Both the position numbers and the translations under genes were made by a program. From positions 4,531,001-4,595,000 of the forward strand of contig NC_065888.1 in NCBI RefSeq assembly GCF_905147045.1: a stretch of 64,000 bases of DNA, in the 5' to 3' direction. This stretch comes from Nymphalis io (lineage: Eukaryota; Arthropoda; Insecta; Lepidoptera; Nymphalidae). Every line of letters starts with the position of its first letter. Position 1 is the stretch's first letter. The notes beneath the pieces are model-generated. The model made no database searches and was not told where the DNA came from. It saw nothing but the letters and a program-made list of their open reading frames with translations. This document shows positions 8,057 to 19,870 of this stretch, piece after piece.

Positions 8057-11000
8057 ATGAAGCAACTTGCATTATTAGCTTCAATCATATCAGGTACGAT
8101 ATTAAAAATATTAGTCAATTAATTACCATAGCACAATGTAGTGACATTTTAAAATTTATTTTTACCTTGCTACAAAATAATAAAGTCATGTAAATATTCT
8201 GTCATAAATAAGTTATATTTTTAATTTATTGGAGAATGTTTGGCATCCCGATTTTACGGGGCCGCTACATCCGCTACAATGGGGATCGTTGTTTAATCTG
8301 GATGTTAAGGATTCCTCGACTATAACAACTAAAACTAATTTTATTTTTATTATTATTATTTTATCCAGTTTCATTTACTTTTTGAACCAGGATTGCTTAA
8401 CACGTTTCAGGATAATCAGAAGCCTTTATTTAAATGTAAATAGTAAAATCGTCTTTAAAAATTAAATAATTTTATATTTTATTTGTTTTTTTTCATTAAA
8501 CAGTTTTAATTTTTATTGATTCATAATCATAATAATAATTAGGTATTTATACATATCAGTCCAATTATAAACATTTCAGTTTGTTTCGCAAATATTCTCA
8601 AAGATTCAAAAGAACGTTATCAAGAGGGAGATCGTTACTTTCTCTTTCCTGGCGATGGAGATGGTCAGCTACATCTCGTTGATATTAAAGCGCCAATTGA
8701 CAATCGTATCATCAAATCATCCCGACACCCAAGCAACAACAACTATTGGCTATTTACCAGGCACGTATATCATTTCATATTTAAACTTTCTTAATTACAA
8801 ACTGCAATTAATAATAATAATATCCTGGGACGTTTTTCACACACGCCCATCTGATCCCAAATTACGTTAAGCTTGTACAAAGCTTGTGCTATGGAAACCA
8901 GATAACTGATAAGCTACATATACTACTTTTCTTTTGTAAATACATACTTATAGAGATAATTACACCCAGACTCAGGACAAACAGACATGTTCATACACAC
9001 AAATGGCTGTCCTGGGTAGGAATCGAACCCACAACCTTCGGCGTGAAAGGCAAGTATCTACCAACCACGCTAACTGGCTCGTCAAATTCAATTTGTATTT
9101 CTACTAAATAATGAAGATGATGTCGTCACATAATATGGTGACCATATCTTCATTTACCACTAACCCTTCAAACAAGAACACAACGATCCTAAGATTTGCT
9201 GTTTGGCGTTAGAATATATGATGAGTGTTACCTACCCAAATGAGCTTGCTTAAAGCCCTTCGCCAAGTAAATAAAGTAAACAAACGAAAATTTCAGATCT
9301 CACCCCACAGTAGCAGAAATTCTCGTGTACGATGACGTCAACAGTATTAAAAGCTCTGATTTTAATATGGAAAAAACTACAGTATTTCTCGTTCACGGCT
9401 GGCTTGGAAATGGAAATAATGAAATGAATAAAATACTTACAAAAGGTATCTTATGAGCAAAATCGATAGTTAAGAGATTATTTGAAAGATTTTGTTGATG
9501 GGTCTGGTTTTCGCTAATCCAATCTTGACATTTTGGAATCGATTCTGTTTTATTTATGTTGTCAATGTGTATGTAAATATATATGTGTGTACAATTATTT
9601 ATGTACGCGTACGATGGTGAACCTTTTTTCGCCTTTTTTTTTTCGAGGAGGAAAGGCATTTACGCCTGCCGCCCGGACACGACCGGAGCAGAAAGCTACC
9701 GTCCTACCCACTAAAACCTCCTCGTTTCCTTCTCACCGCATGGTGGCGGGGTTACGGGAACGCGTTAGCTCACCACCGCGACCCCGCCTGCGGCCGTCGC
9801 TTTGGGTGAGCAACCCACCTGTTGTTTTTTATTGAGGTTTTCTCCTCTTGGCCCGGTCGGTAAAGGCAAGGCCCTCGGTCCCACCACAAGCTGGCGCCTG
9901 GATGGGGAAACGGTGACCGAAGTACTCCTTCCTCCCGTCTCCGGCAGCCCGAAAGGACTCCGGAGACCAACTCCTCCTCTCTCTCCGGCGGCCCAAAAGG
10001 ACCCCGGAGTCCTCCTATTTGCCACGAAGCCGCTCGCTGGTCCACTCTGCGCAACAGAGAAGTCCCAGGAGCGGCCCGCGACACTTCCGCCGCGTCAGTC
10101 TCAGCCGCGATCGACAAGCATTCCGGAAAAAAAAAAAGAAAAAAAAAAAAAAAAAAAACATCAGATTGCTGGTCGACCCCGTTGCCGAGGGTGTACCACG
10201 TGGAGGTGACTGACATGCACCCCAACCTTCTTTCGCCTTGCATATCTTGATTAATTTTATCCGATGCGAAACATCCTAATGAAGATCAGTTAGTTTTTGT
10301 TAAGTTCAAGACAGTATTTTTTTTTTAATTTATTTGATGAATATAATTTTTAGACCGAGTAAGTGAAAGAAAATATTAAGTTTTATGCAACAATTACAAT
10401 CCCAATTAGGGATCGATAAATTACGTAGTTATTGAAAATAAAACAGATCGCTGTTTACTTTTCTGGATTTAAGTTACATAAAACAAATTGTATTGCATTA
10501 TTAAATGAATCTGTTTCTGTACTGCATGGCGTTTAAATATAACAGTATGGCATCATAATTAACACTGACATTCACTATCACTATCTCCATATCTAGTAAT
10601 CAAATATTGAGTTTAAAAATTTGGGCAGAACAAATCGCACCCATTAATTACAACTTGAAAATCTGTACTAGCTTCTTCCTACAACACATTTCAAGTATCA
10701 ATAAAAAAAAACCTGATTTTAGCGTTTTTGGAAAATGACGATGTCAATGTCATAGTTTTCGATTGGAGCGAATTAGCCGGTCACAACTACATAACAGCGA
10801 AGAATGGTGTTGCCGCTTTAGGAGAAGGTCTTGGCACGTTCATTAATTGGCTTGTATCATTAGGAGCTTCCTATGATAGGATGCATCTTGTGGGATTCAG
10901 TCTCGGAGCCCACATTGTGGGTAACGCAGGTCGTTCTACTCATTCTCAAGTTAAGAGAATAACAGGTAATTTTACATTAATTACTACAGATGCTGCTAAA

Positions 11001-12417
11001 CAAAACTTAACTTACAAATACACGTTTAACTATAAGCATTCATCTCTATCATAAGTCTTTCCTTGTTTTCCTTCGTTCGCACAATTTTTCTTCCTCCCTA
11101 AACATTGTTACAACAATTATTACATGAATGAATATAAGCGGTTTTTCTATATATTGATAATGAAACTAATACATTAATTTTTTTTGCAGCCCTAGACCCT
11201 GCCGGTCCATTGTGGAAGAAAGATGCAAATCGTCTAAAAAATACCAATGCACGATATGTCGAAGTAATTCACACAAATACCTTTATGTTTGGTTATATGG
11301 ATCCATTGGGTGACGCCGATTTCTATCCGAATGGAGGTTCGAGTATGCCAGGTTGCTTGATCAACGTTTGTTCCCATAGCAAAGGTTACGAGTACATGGC
11401 GGATTCGGTGAAATATAACAACCTTAACGCTAATGAATGCAATAATTTAAACGATGTAAAAAGAAACCGCTGTAATGGAGATCTTTACCCAATGGGCAAT
11501 AGCGATTTAAATAAGTCGCGGTATGTAATATTTGAGGCTATTTAAAATGTTATAAATAGTATATATGTACGTATAATAGTACGCCTGGTTACTGTAATCA
11601 ACTTTTGTTATACTCACGGTTACTATCCGAAATTTCCTAAAATAACAAACTCAAAAGCGTCGCTACAAAAAGTTATGAAGTTGCCTGTGACGTATAGGAA
11701 CGAACGATTGGCTCGTAAGTCGTAACTCAAAAACGATCGGTTACTGTTGTACAAAAACGCTTTGTTAAATATAAAGACCCGGCATAAGTTAATATTTAAT
11801 ATAAAAAAAATCTTTTACTTTATGTTTGTTTGATATCATTCTAAATCAAAGAGACGGATTTTGTTTTTTGAATATTATATTATATGTTTTTTTTTAAATA
11901 CTGTATGTAATATTTGAGGCTATTTAAAATGTTATAAATAGTATATATGTACGTATAATAGTACGCCTGGTTACTGTAATCAACTTTTGTTATACTCACG
12001 GTTACTATCCGAAATTTCCTAAAATAACAAACTCAAAAGCGTCGCTACAAAAAGTTATGACGTTGCCTGTGACGTATAGGAACGAACGATTGGCTCGTAA
12101 GTCGTAACTCACAAACGATCGGTTACTGTTGTACAAAAACGCTTTGTTAAATATAAAGTCCCGGCATAAGTTAATATTTAATATAAAAAAAATCTTTTAC
12201 TCTATGTTTGTTTGATATCATTCTAAATCAAAGAGACGGATTTTGTTTTTTGAATATTATATTATATGTTTTTTTTTTTAAATATTAAAAATCATTTTAC
12301 TAATGTTGGACGTAGTTCCATCGAAACAGGTGTATATAAGATTTATATAAATAGTTATACTACGAAATATTTTATTTTATTTACAGGTCGGGAATTTTTC
12401 GCGTCAACACGAAATGA
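8057..12417 (+). CDS. Pancreatic-lipase-family secreted lipase (lipase A)
   Basis: Six exons close in phase: 8057-8093, 8580-8760, 9297-9445, 10723-10965, 11190-11520, 12387-12417 (972 nt, 323 residues). The first exon encodes a signal peptide (MKQLALLASIIS). The triad expected for the family is present: Ser182 in GFSLG, Asp206 in DPAGP, His266 in CSH. VFLVHGW is the oxyanion-hole region. The nucleophile motif is GFSLG rather than the GHSLG of lipases B and C. The product should be a secreted esterase acting on triglycerides or phospholipids (the family includes insect phospholipase A1-type enzymes); the substrate cannot be read from sequence. Odd points: intron 2 needs a GC donor (CAG|GCACGT), and exons 3 and 4 are one exon in B and C. 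Introns contain a SINE, a short retroelement and a 382-bp tandem repeat. A polyadenylation signal AATAAA lies at 12497-12502. It is clearly diverged from B and C. Confidence 0.88.
8800..9090 (-). mobile_element. tRNA-derived SINE (type D) in lipase A intron 2
   Basis: On the minus strand a tRNA-like head starts near 9085, with an A box (TAGCGTGGTTGG) and a B box (GGTTCGATTCC), followed by a non-tRNA body and a tail of ATT repeats near 8815. This is a SINE layout. It differs from the other tRNA-headed repeats in the window. Confidence 0.75.
9107..9263 (+). repeat. Degraded copy of interspersed repeat type B
   Basis: The segment ending in CTACCCAAATGAGCTTGCTT and the preceding ACCCTTCAAACAAGAACACAA match, with many changes, the end of the repeat seen more fully at 29590-29855. 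Confidence 0.6.
9634..10223 (-). mobile_element. 590-bp internally deleted R1-clade derivative
   Basis: Read on the minus strand, it begins at 10223 with GGGGTGCATGTCAG, follows the 5' UTR of the element at 330-6710, switches at about 9825-9800 to that element's 3' UTR, and ends in CTCGAAAAAAAAAA. All coding sequence is missing. It has its own target duplication: AACCTTTTTTCGCC at 9620-9633 and AACCTTCTTTCGCC at 10224-10237 (13 of 14 match). The 5' UTR carries a long A/T homopolymer run (10129-10158) and several differences from the full element, so it comes from a related subfamily. It must have moved using another element's proteins. Confidence 0.9.
11521..12285 (+). repeat. 382-bp tandem duplication in lipase A intron 5
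   Basis: The intron sequence starting at the splice donor GTATGTAATATTTGAGGC (11521) is repeated from 11903 with only a handful of single-base differences. The second copy therefore also contains a full donor-like GTATGT, but it is not preceded by exon sequence. Confidence 0.95.
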
Positions 12418-12957
12418 ATATATAAATTAAATGAAATGTTATTTTTTAATTATTCTTAAAAACAAATCTTTAAGTATCAAATGTAAATATAATCATAATA
12501 AAAACTGGATCTGATATAAATGCCTTTATAGTTATTAATACCTGTATTAGTACTTAAAACCCTTATAATTTTACTTGCCACATCATACATCATACTAAAA
12601 ATTGTACATTTTGACTGTTTGTTTTTTGTTTGGATTTGCGCAAGAAAAAAATGTTTTAATAATCAACATTTAATCAATAATAACGCCACGGAAAAAACGA
12701 TCATTATATTAATACTTAATAAAAAATAACATGTCAGTTTAAATATGGTAGAAGCTTTATACTAGTTCTAGAGTTCATGTTACAAGCCATCTTACTCACG
12801 TAAGTTACACATAATCATCAGTTATTCTATCGTCAAGTACGCAATATGCTGTGTTCTGATAGAAAAGTGAGAGTAAAGGCATGATTGTAAAAAAACGATT
12901 TACCCACATTTTTATGATTAAATAAAGTGCATAAAAAGGGTCTAGTAATTCGAGACC
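12418..12957. other. Spacer between lipase A and duplication unit 1
   Basis: AT-rich sequence holding the lipase A 3' UTR; no further gene or repeat recognised. Confidence 0.5.
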
Positions 12958-13221
12958 AGTTTGTCGTTATGCTGCCGACGCAAACTTTGCTAATTGTCAT
13001 GTTCAATATAGTTAGTGAAGTTACAATTGCGAAAGAAAACCGTGTTATTATTGCATTTTAATAAAGTAATGTAAATGTGTGATTGCTCTGTCACGTGATT
13101 TTAGATAAATTCTGTGCACGAGATATTTTATAAACACAAATTAAACACTTGAAAAATCATTGAAGGTGTACTAACCATTAGGGCTGTAACACTAAACACT
13201 AAGAGCCATGGTATATAAGAT

Positions 13222-13523
13222 TTATAACAGTAACAGCCTGTAATTTTCCCCTACTGCTGGGCTAAGGCCTCCTCTCCCTTTTTGAGGAGAAGGCTTGGAG
13301 CTTGTTCCACCACGCTGCTCCAATGTGGGTTGGTAGAATACACATGTGACATCATTTCAATGAAACTAGACACATGCAGGTTTCCTCACGATGTTTTCCT
13401 TCACCGTCAACGCACGAGATGAATTATAATCACAAATTAAACACATGAAAATTCAGTGGTGCTTGCCCGGGTTTAAACCTACGATCACCGGTTAAGATCT
13501 AGATCACTAGGCCATCTCGGCTT
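13222..13523 (-). mobile_element. tRNA-derived SINE type A, near full length
   Basis: On the minus strand it has the tRNA-like head (GCCGAGATGGCCTAGTG; B box region GGTTTAAACCC), the body with GTGAGGAAACCTGCATGTGT, and the end AGGCTGTTACTG. The same family occurs at 26742-27046 and 49184-49505. Unit 2 of the segmental duplication lacks it, so it is younger than the duplication, or was lost there. Confidence 0.85.
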
Positions 13524-13979
13524 ATTATTTATAAAAAACTACATATAATGTTAACAAATTTATTGAATTAATGAATGTAATTTATATAATGTTATTAATA
13601 CATCCGCGAGTAACAATTAGGAAGTTAGTTTGCATTATAGTTACGTTTTACACTAAATTACTGATAAACGTTGCTTACCGACTGCTTACTTTAACCCAGA
13701 GGCAGAATTCTACTAATCTATAACGATTGCAATACGTTCCCGATTCAATTTCAATCCAACTTTGACTGTTCTATATTTATTCGGATCGGAACCGAACCAA
13801 TATGTTAACATATACAGTTACGTCAAAACCAAATTTTATTGTTTACTTTTACGGCAATAGTCGATAATTAAATAAAAGAATAGGAAAACGGACAAACAGC
13901 AACGAACACGCATCGATTCGCTTTCGATAAAATGACAATTTGTTCGTAGAATTGGCGTCCAGATTTCTCTTTCTTTCAT

Positions 13980-14198
13980 GTGCTTAATTTGTGTTTATAA
14001 TTCATCTCGTGCTTAACGGTGAAGGAAAACATCGTGAGGAAACCTGCATGTATCTATTTTCATTGAAATTCTGCCACATGTGTATTCTACCAACCCGCAT
14101 TGGAGCAGCGTGGTGGAATAAGCTCCAAACCTTCTCCTCAAAAGGGAGAGGAGGCCTTAGCCCAGCAGTGGGACATTAACAGGCTGTTACTGTTACTG
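13980..14198 (+). mobile_element. 5'-truncated SINE type A
   Basis: Body and 3' end of the type A SINE without the tRNA head, ending in repeated GTTACT. Absent at the matching place in unit 2 (about 28650). Confidence 0.8.
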
Positions 14199-14264
14199 AT
14201 CACACGTAAAACAACGTATATAAGTAAAACATAAACAACGTAAATATGAGTATTTATTTATTAA

Positions 14265-17122
14265 ATGTTTATTATTATTATCAAATGACTTTATTACACA
14301 CTCACAACGAAAAAAGAAAAGACAAACAATAGTAAAAAAAAGAAAGAAAAACAAAAGTTCAAGAGAAGCGATGTTAAATAAAAAAAAATTGTGGACCTCA
14401 ACATGATGCGTGCAAGGGCGGTCTTATCATTCAAGTAGGGATCTCTTCCAGACAACCCTGCATTAAGATGCTGGCAGGACCTAACGGGCGAGTGCATTGT
14501 ACATACATATATAAATGTAAACAACACATACACAAAGATACATATATACATTTATAAAACATACAACATATATCAATACATATATACATAAATACATACA
14601 TACATATATCTTTTTACAATACAAACATTTATAACATTAAGAGTGGACAGATGAAGTGTGAAGGAAGTAGATAGGTTACAGAGATAGGTAATAGTTTCTA
14701 GTTCGAACTTTGAAGATAGAAATTGAAGAGGATTGACGGATATCTGATGGAAGTGTATTCCACAGTCTTACTGCCTTAGCCGTGAATGAGTTAGCATATA
14801 GTTTAGAGTGACATATAGGCAAACTTAATTTGTTTTCACTCTGGGAGCAAAGATTAAGTTGAAGAGTTGAGTCCGAACCAAGAAAATTAAAGCGTTCCTT
14901 CAGATAGGGAGGAGTACAGGGGTGAAATAAAATAGAATATAGGAGAGAAAGAACATGTAAATTGCGGCGATCTTTGATTGTAAGTCACCTAAGGGTAGAA
15001 CGACTTTTGACTGTATTTCAGAGTACTGAAATACAGTCAAATTTCTTCAGTCCAAATATAAACCTTATGCAAATATTTTGCAGACGTTCCAACTTGTTAA
15101 TTAGTTCCTCTGACAAGTCAGGGTAACACGCATCCGCATAATCCAAAATTGATAGCAGAAGGCAATTAGCAAGTAGTATTTTGGTTTTAGTGGGTAGGAA
15201 GTTTTTCATCCTTTGAAGAGGTTGGATTGTCGTGAATATTTTACGGCTAATTTCAACAATCTGTGGTCGCCAGGTAAAGGAAGCATCTATTAAAACTCCT
15301 AGATTTTTAATAACATTGTTATTAGGCAAAATCATCCCATCAAAAATAACATCAGGTAGGTCAATTTTGTCAACTTTACAAAGTTGCTTAGGGGTGCATA
15401 ATGCATAATTGTGACTTACTGACATTTATTGATAATCCAAATGATTTACTCCAGCAGGTAATAATGTTAAAGAGTTTAATTTAGTTATAGCATCTGAAAT
15501 ATTCTCAACTGGTGTAGTCAAATAGATTTGCAGGTCATCGGCATACAAGTGAAAAGGGACGGAGAGAAGATTGGTAACAGTGTTGATGAAGATAGAGAAT
15601 AAAAGCGGCGAAAGTACACTACCCTGGGAAACACCGGCACTGACACAATATGATGAGAACCTGTCTCCAGCATGTACACGCTGTTGGCGTCCATATAAAT
15701 AGGTTCGGAACCACTCGACAACATCTGGAGATATGTTGATTGAGTCCAAAATGGCTAGGAGGATATCAAAGTCAACCGTATTAAACGCGTTGCTGAAGTC
15801 TAGTAAAGCTATTATACATGCCTTTGGTCTAATCCGTATCTAATGTCATCGAGAACTTTAGTAAGTGCCGTCACAGTACTATGTCCCGAATGGAAACCAG
15901 ACTGGAAAGGGCTTTAGATATCATGCTGTGATAGGAATAGAGTAAGCTGAGAGTGGACAATACGTTCAAAGACTTTAGACAGAAAAGGAAAAATACAAAT
16001 TGGTCGATAGTGTGAAGGTGTTGTAGGATTTAAAATTTTAGGGATAGGAATAATATGGGCAACATGCCAGGTACTAGGAAACGTTTTAGAAGATAACGAG
16101 AAGTTAAATATATGGCAGAGGACAGGTACAACTTTATTCAGGACCAAGGTTATCATTTTTCTGTTTATACCGTCACCACCCGTCGCGTCAGAGGTAATAG
16201 CGGACACGTGCTTTATAACGTCGTCGTTGGTGACAGTACTGAAGGAAAACATGGGATAGTCAGGTTTTACTTGTGCATTAAGATGTGCTGTGGTTTCATA
16301 TTTATGGACGTTATTGAAATTACCTAAGTTAGAAAAGTGACAGTTTAGTCTGTCTAAATCTATCGTAAGAGATATGTTAGTTTTTGATCGTCCTATTCCC
16401 AGAGATTCTAAAAATCTCCATACATCAGCCGGGTTTTTATTTTTGACGGAAGTGAATCGTTTGTACCTGGACAGATTATCATCCGTTGGTCTGGATTTAT
16501 ATTTGGCCTTTGCAGCATTGCGTTTTGTCATTAGAGCTCTAATGTCATCGGTCAGCCAAGGAGCAGGTATGTGTTTTATTTTAGTAAGTCTAAGAGCGTG
16601 CTTATCAAAAAGTTCAGTAAGTAGGAAATTAAAAATGCTTAGTTTATCATTTATCGTTGGAGCGTTGAAAACTGAATTCCAGTCAATCGAGTTCAAGTCC
16701 CGCATGAAGTCATGATTATTAAAGTCTTTGAAACTGCGGCGCATAACGATGGTTGGCTTAGCCTTGGGTGGGCGGACTTTATATGACAAATAGATCTAGT
16801 CATGATAAGAGAAAGCGTCGGCTGGAATCTATCCATGTACACTGACAAGCTCCGGTGAGGAGACGATCATTAAATCCAGCAAAGAAGGTGCGTAATTAGG
16901 GAAATAGTGTGTAGCACTCGTATTAAGCAGATTTAAATTAGAGCTGTTGATTATTAGATGTAACCGTTTAGCACGTGAATCATTTTTGATTAAACAAGTG
17001 TTGAAGTCGCCCATGATTATAGTGTGATCAGCGCTAGGAACGTAGGACTTCAACAATTGCTCAAACTCCTGGAAGTAATTTATAAGGAGTGATGGAGAGT
17101 AGAAGACTCCTAAAAGAACTTT
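14265..17122 (-). pseudogene. 5'-truncated, decayed LINE (CR1/Jockey-like)
   Basis: On the minus strand, pieces of one endonuclease/reverse-transcriptase ORF follow in order: endonuclease end (17056-16829, IIMGDFNTCL and SLLDLMIVSS), reverse transcriptase fingers (16789-15914), palm with YADD (15749-15426) and thumb/C-terminus (15425-15018). Stops and frameshifts separate them, so it is dead. The 3' UTR holds TGGAAGAGATCCC near 14440, matching the LINE piece near 33725. Unit 2 has the uninterrupted site (TATTTATTAAAGGTTTGCTAG at about 28750), which fixes the ends and shows insertion after the duplication. The clade is not certain. Confidence 0.85.
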
Positions 17123-18094
17123 GGTTTGCTAGCGGATGTTACATAAATAATACCTGAATAAATTATATACTAAAACTAGAACATTTTATGTACACCCGTT
17201 TGAAAGCAAACACTGCATGCATAGTGTTCTTACGCCGATTACAATTTTATAAAAGTGCTTGACTAATAAGTAACATTCACAGAAAGATAAAAAAATAATT
17301 TAAAAAAGATGTGACAAAGATAGGATATTGCGGTATTAAAAAAAAAAACATATTTTCTTAAAATAAAAAATTATAAAACAACAACTTTACGAAAAGTGCT
17401 AGGTGAGTCCGTACTGATATCTAGCAATCCATTAAGCCTATTGTATAATTTACATAAACGTAATATTGGAGAATTTTGTGCAATATAGTATAATAGTTCT
17501 ACAGACAGGTGGCACTACAACTATACCATTGTACATTCCCTAACTCTATATCGTGTCTATACATGTAATGGCCGCTCTCTTAGCTTCTGGAAATCCCTTC
17601 GGTTGTCTCAAAACCTCTGCTTTTTTATAGTCATATTGATATTATGGTAGATTCAGTGATGTCCACCTAACTTTTATGCTAATTTATGTTCTAAGTAACT
17701 AGTTTCAGTTTAATGATATAAACTATATACCAGATATTGCGATAGTGTAATATCATATTTTAAAGGAAAAAGTATTTAAAAAAATGGAAAACCTAAATTT
17801 TCAAAATAAACATTATCTATAATAACATCTTTTGTTGAAAACTGTTCCATTACAGAATCGCTATCTTTAAAAGCGATTCGATAATCTTATTCGTTATCTC
17901 AATCATACTGAAGCATCCAGAACTACGCAAAATCTTATTTTGATAATACTAAAGACATGTTAGAGAATTTGATAAGAGAAATTAATCAAATCTAAAGTAA
18001 TTATAATTCAATTGATAATAAATACGATTAAAAAGGGAAGTGATAAACAATATAATAAATATACCTGAAGTTATTGGTGGCAGAAACCTTCATC
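17123..18094. other. 5' flank of lipase B
   Basis: No gene. The last 300 bases are almost the same as the flank of lipase C (about 29880-30182), including the presumed core promoter with TTAAAAAGGGAAGTGATAA. Conservation may reflect recent duplication only. Confidence 0.5.
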
Positions 18095-19870
18095 ATGAAG
18101 CTCTTAGTGGTGTTGCTAGCCTCAGTAGCATGTTAGTATTTTCCATCGTTACTATTTGTAGTAATTAAATTAATCAGACAACAAAAAAGTTTACAATACA
18201 ATATAATTCTATTGAATATTTTAATATTTATTTGTTTATTCTAGTGTGCGCTGGTAGCGCAATTCCATTGGTGCCAGGAGATAACAGCCATTATGTGGAA
18301 GGCGAGAGCCGTTACATTTGGATGCCTGATGGTGAAGGAAAACCACATCTTGTAGATCTACAAGCTCCCGTCGATGAGGAGTTTCTTCAAACCAGAAATG
18401 GTGCTCGCAATGAGTACTGGCTATTCACGAGGTAAATCCATGCAATTTAATTCCCATATTTTAGAAACCTAATTAAGTAAGCAAATATTTTATCTATTTT
18501 TTCACGTTCGCAGACGTAATCCTAGCAACCGTCAAGTTTTGGTGAACGGCAACGCGAACTCAATCCGTAACTCCAACTACAATGGAAACCGCCCCACCAA
18601 GGTCATCGTGCACGGATGGAATAGCGATGGAAACACTGAAATGAACCCCCTGATCACATCCGCTTTCCTTGCGGTCGCTGATGTCAACGTTATCATCCTT
18701 GATTGGAGAAGTTCTGCCGGTGGAATCTACTCCACATCCGTGAGAGCTGTTCCCGATGTTGGCAGACATCTTACAAATTTCCTTAACTTTCTTTTCAATA
18801 CCGCTGGCGGCAACTGGAATAATGTCCACTTAATCGGTCACAGCTTGGGCGCTCACGTAGTCGGTAATGCCGGACGCGCTAGTGGTAACCGACCGGTCCG
18901 AGTTACTGGTTTGTACTTTTTATTTAACTATTTCCATTAAATATAGATCATTAGTATCGTTTTTTACACCTCAACAATTATTATTTTAATCAGCCTTATT
19001 TTTGCCAATTTATATTTACCGAACTGTATCTCAGACGAGTTCATAATATTTTAAAAAGACTCAAGATTAGTAAATTAACATATAAATAATTGCGTTAATA
19101 ACCATGTTTCATTTTAGGTATGGATCCAGCTGGACCACAATGGGGTGGTAACTCAAATGCTCTAAACCGCAACTCTGGTGTATACGTTGAGTCTATTCAC
19201 ACTAATGGCGGACTCCTGGGTATCATGGACCCTATTTCTGATGCTGACTTCTATCCTAATGGAGGCAGAAATCAACCCGGCTGTTCAAACAGCATGTGCT
19301 CTCATAGACGTGCCCCACAACTATTCGCCTCTTCAATCAGAAGTAACCACTTGGTAGGAAGACGGTGCAATAACCTCAATCAAGCCCAAAATAACCAGTG
19401 CAGCGGAGCCACATTAGTCCTCGGTACCAGCAACTTGGGAAAACGAGGGTTTGTTTATACCTTAAGTTTTATTTTAGCATTAAATCATATTTTTACCAGT
19501 AAATCGAAAAGTTATGAGATGTTTATCGGGTATGTCCGTTCAGCTCCTTAGTCTCTTTATCATATTTTGATAAATAAAGTAAATTTGGATTTGTCTTAGA
19601 GACCCATGTGTTTTTGCCAAGGCTTGCGTTACATGCCATGTTACAAAAACTAACATTGACAAATATACACGTATTAATGAATTGCTATCATTTGATAAAA
19701 TTTCATCATTTTCGTAGTAGTATACATAAAGGATACTTTTAAAATTACAATGTATTTTATCACAGATATTTTAATGTACCTTTAGTAATAAACGAATTAT
19801 AATGAGAAAATGCTTTTTTTACAGACAAGGATTATACGGACTGCGAACGGGTAACAGCTGGCCTTTTTAA
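18095..19870 (+). CDS. Pancreatic-lipase-family secreted lipase (lipase B)
   Basis: Five exons close in phase: 18095-18131, 18245-18431, 18514-18908, 19118-19448, 19825-19870 (996 nt, 331 residues), all with GT-AG introns. Exon 1 encodes a signal peptide (MKLLVVLLASVA). The family triad is complete: Ser185 in GHSLG, Asp209 in DPAGP, His269 in CSH; VIVHGW forms the oxyanion-hole region. The protein ends in NSWPF. Expected to be a secreted lipase or phospholipase A1-like enzyme, perhaps of the larval gut; substrate unknown. It is a recent tandem duplicate of lipase C (30183-32002), with the same exon lengths throughout and about 17 amino-acid differences, many of them in one patch before His269. 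AATAAA lies at 19945-19950. Confidence 0.92.

Noticed and set aside
9044..9111. Coding exon suggested by the frame at 8884-9111
   Set aside because: It is the antisense of the type D SINE, inside lipase A intron 2, and does not fit the lipase phase.
11521..12285. CRISPR-like or satellite array
   Set aside because: Only two units of 382 bp with no spacer pattern, inside a eukaryotic intron.
14551..14620. ATACAT-rich tract as a possible satellite array
   Set aside because: Short, irregular and located in the 3' UTR of the decayed LINE; ordinary low-complexity sequence.
18560..18829. Minus-strand frame across lipase B exon 3
   Set aside because: Also seen opposite lipase C; it is the complement of a conserved lipase exon and has no motif of its own.
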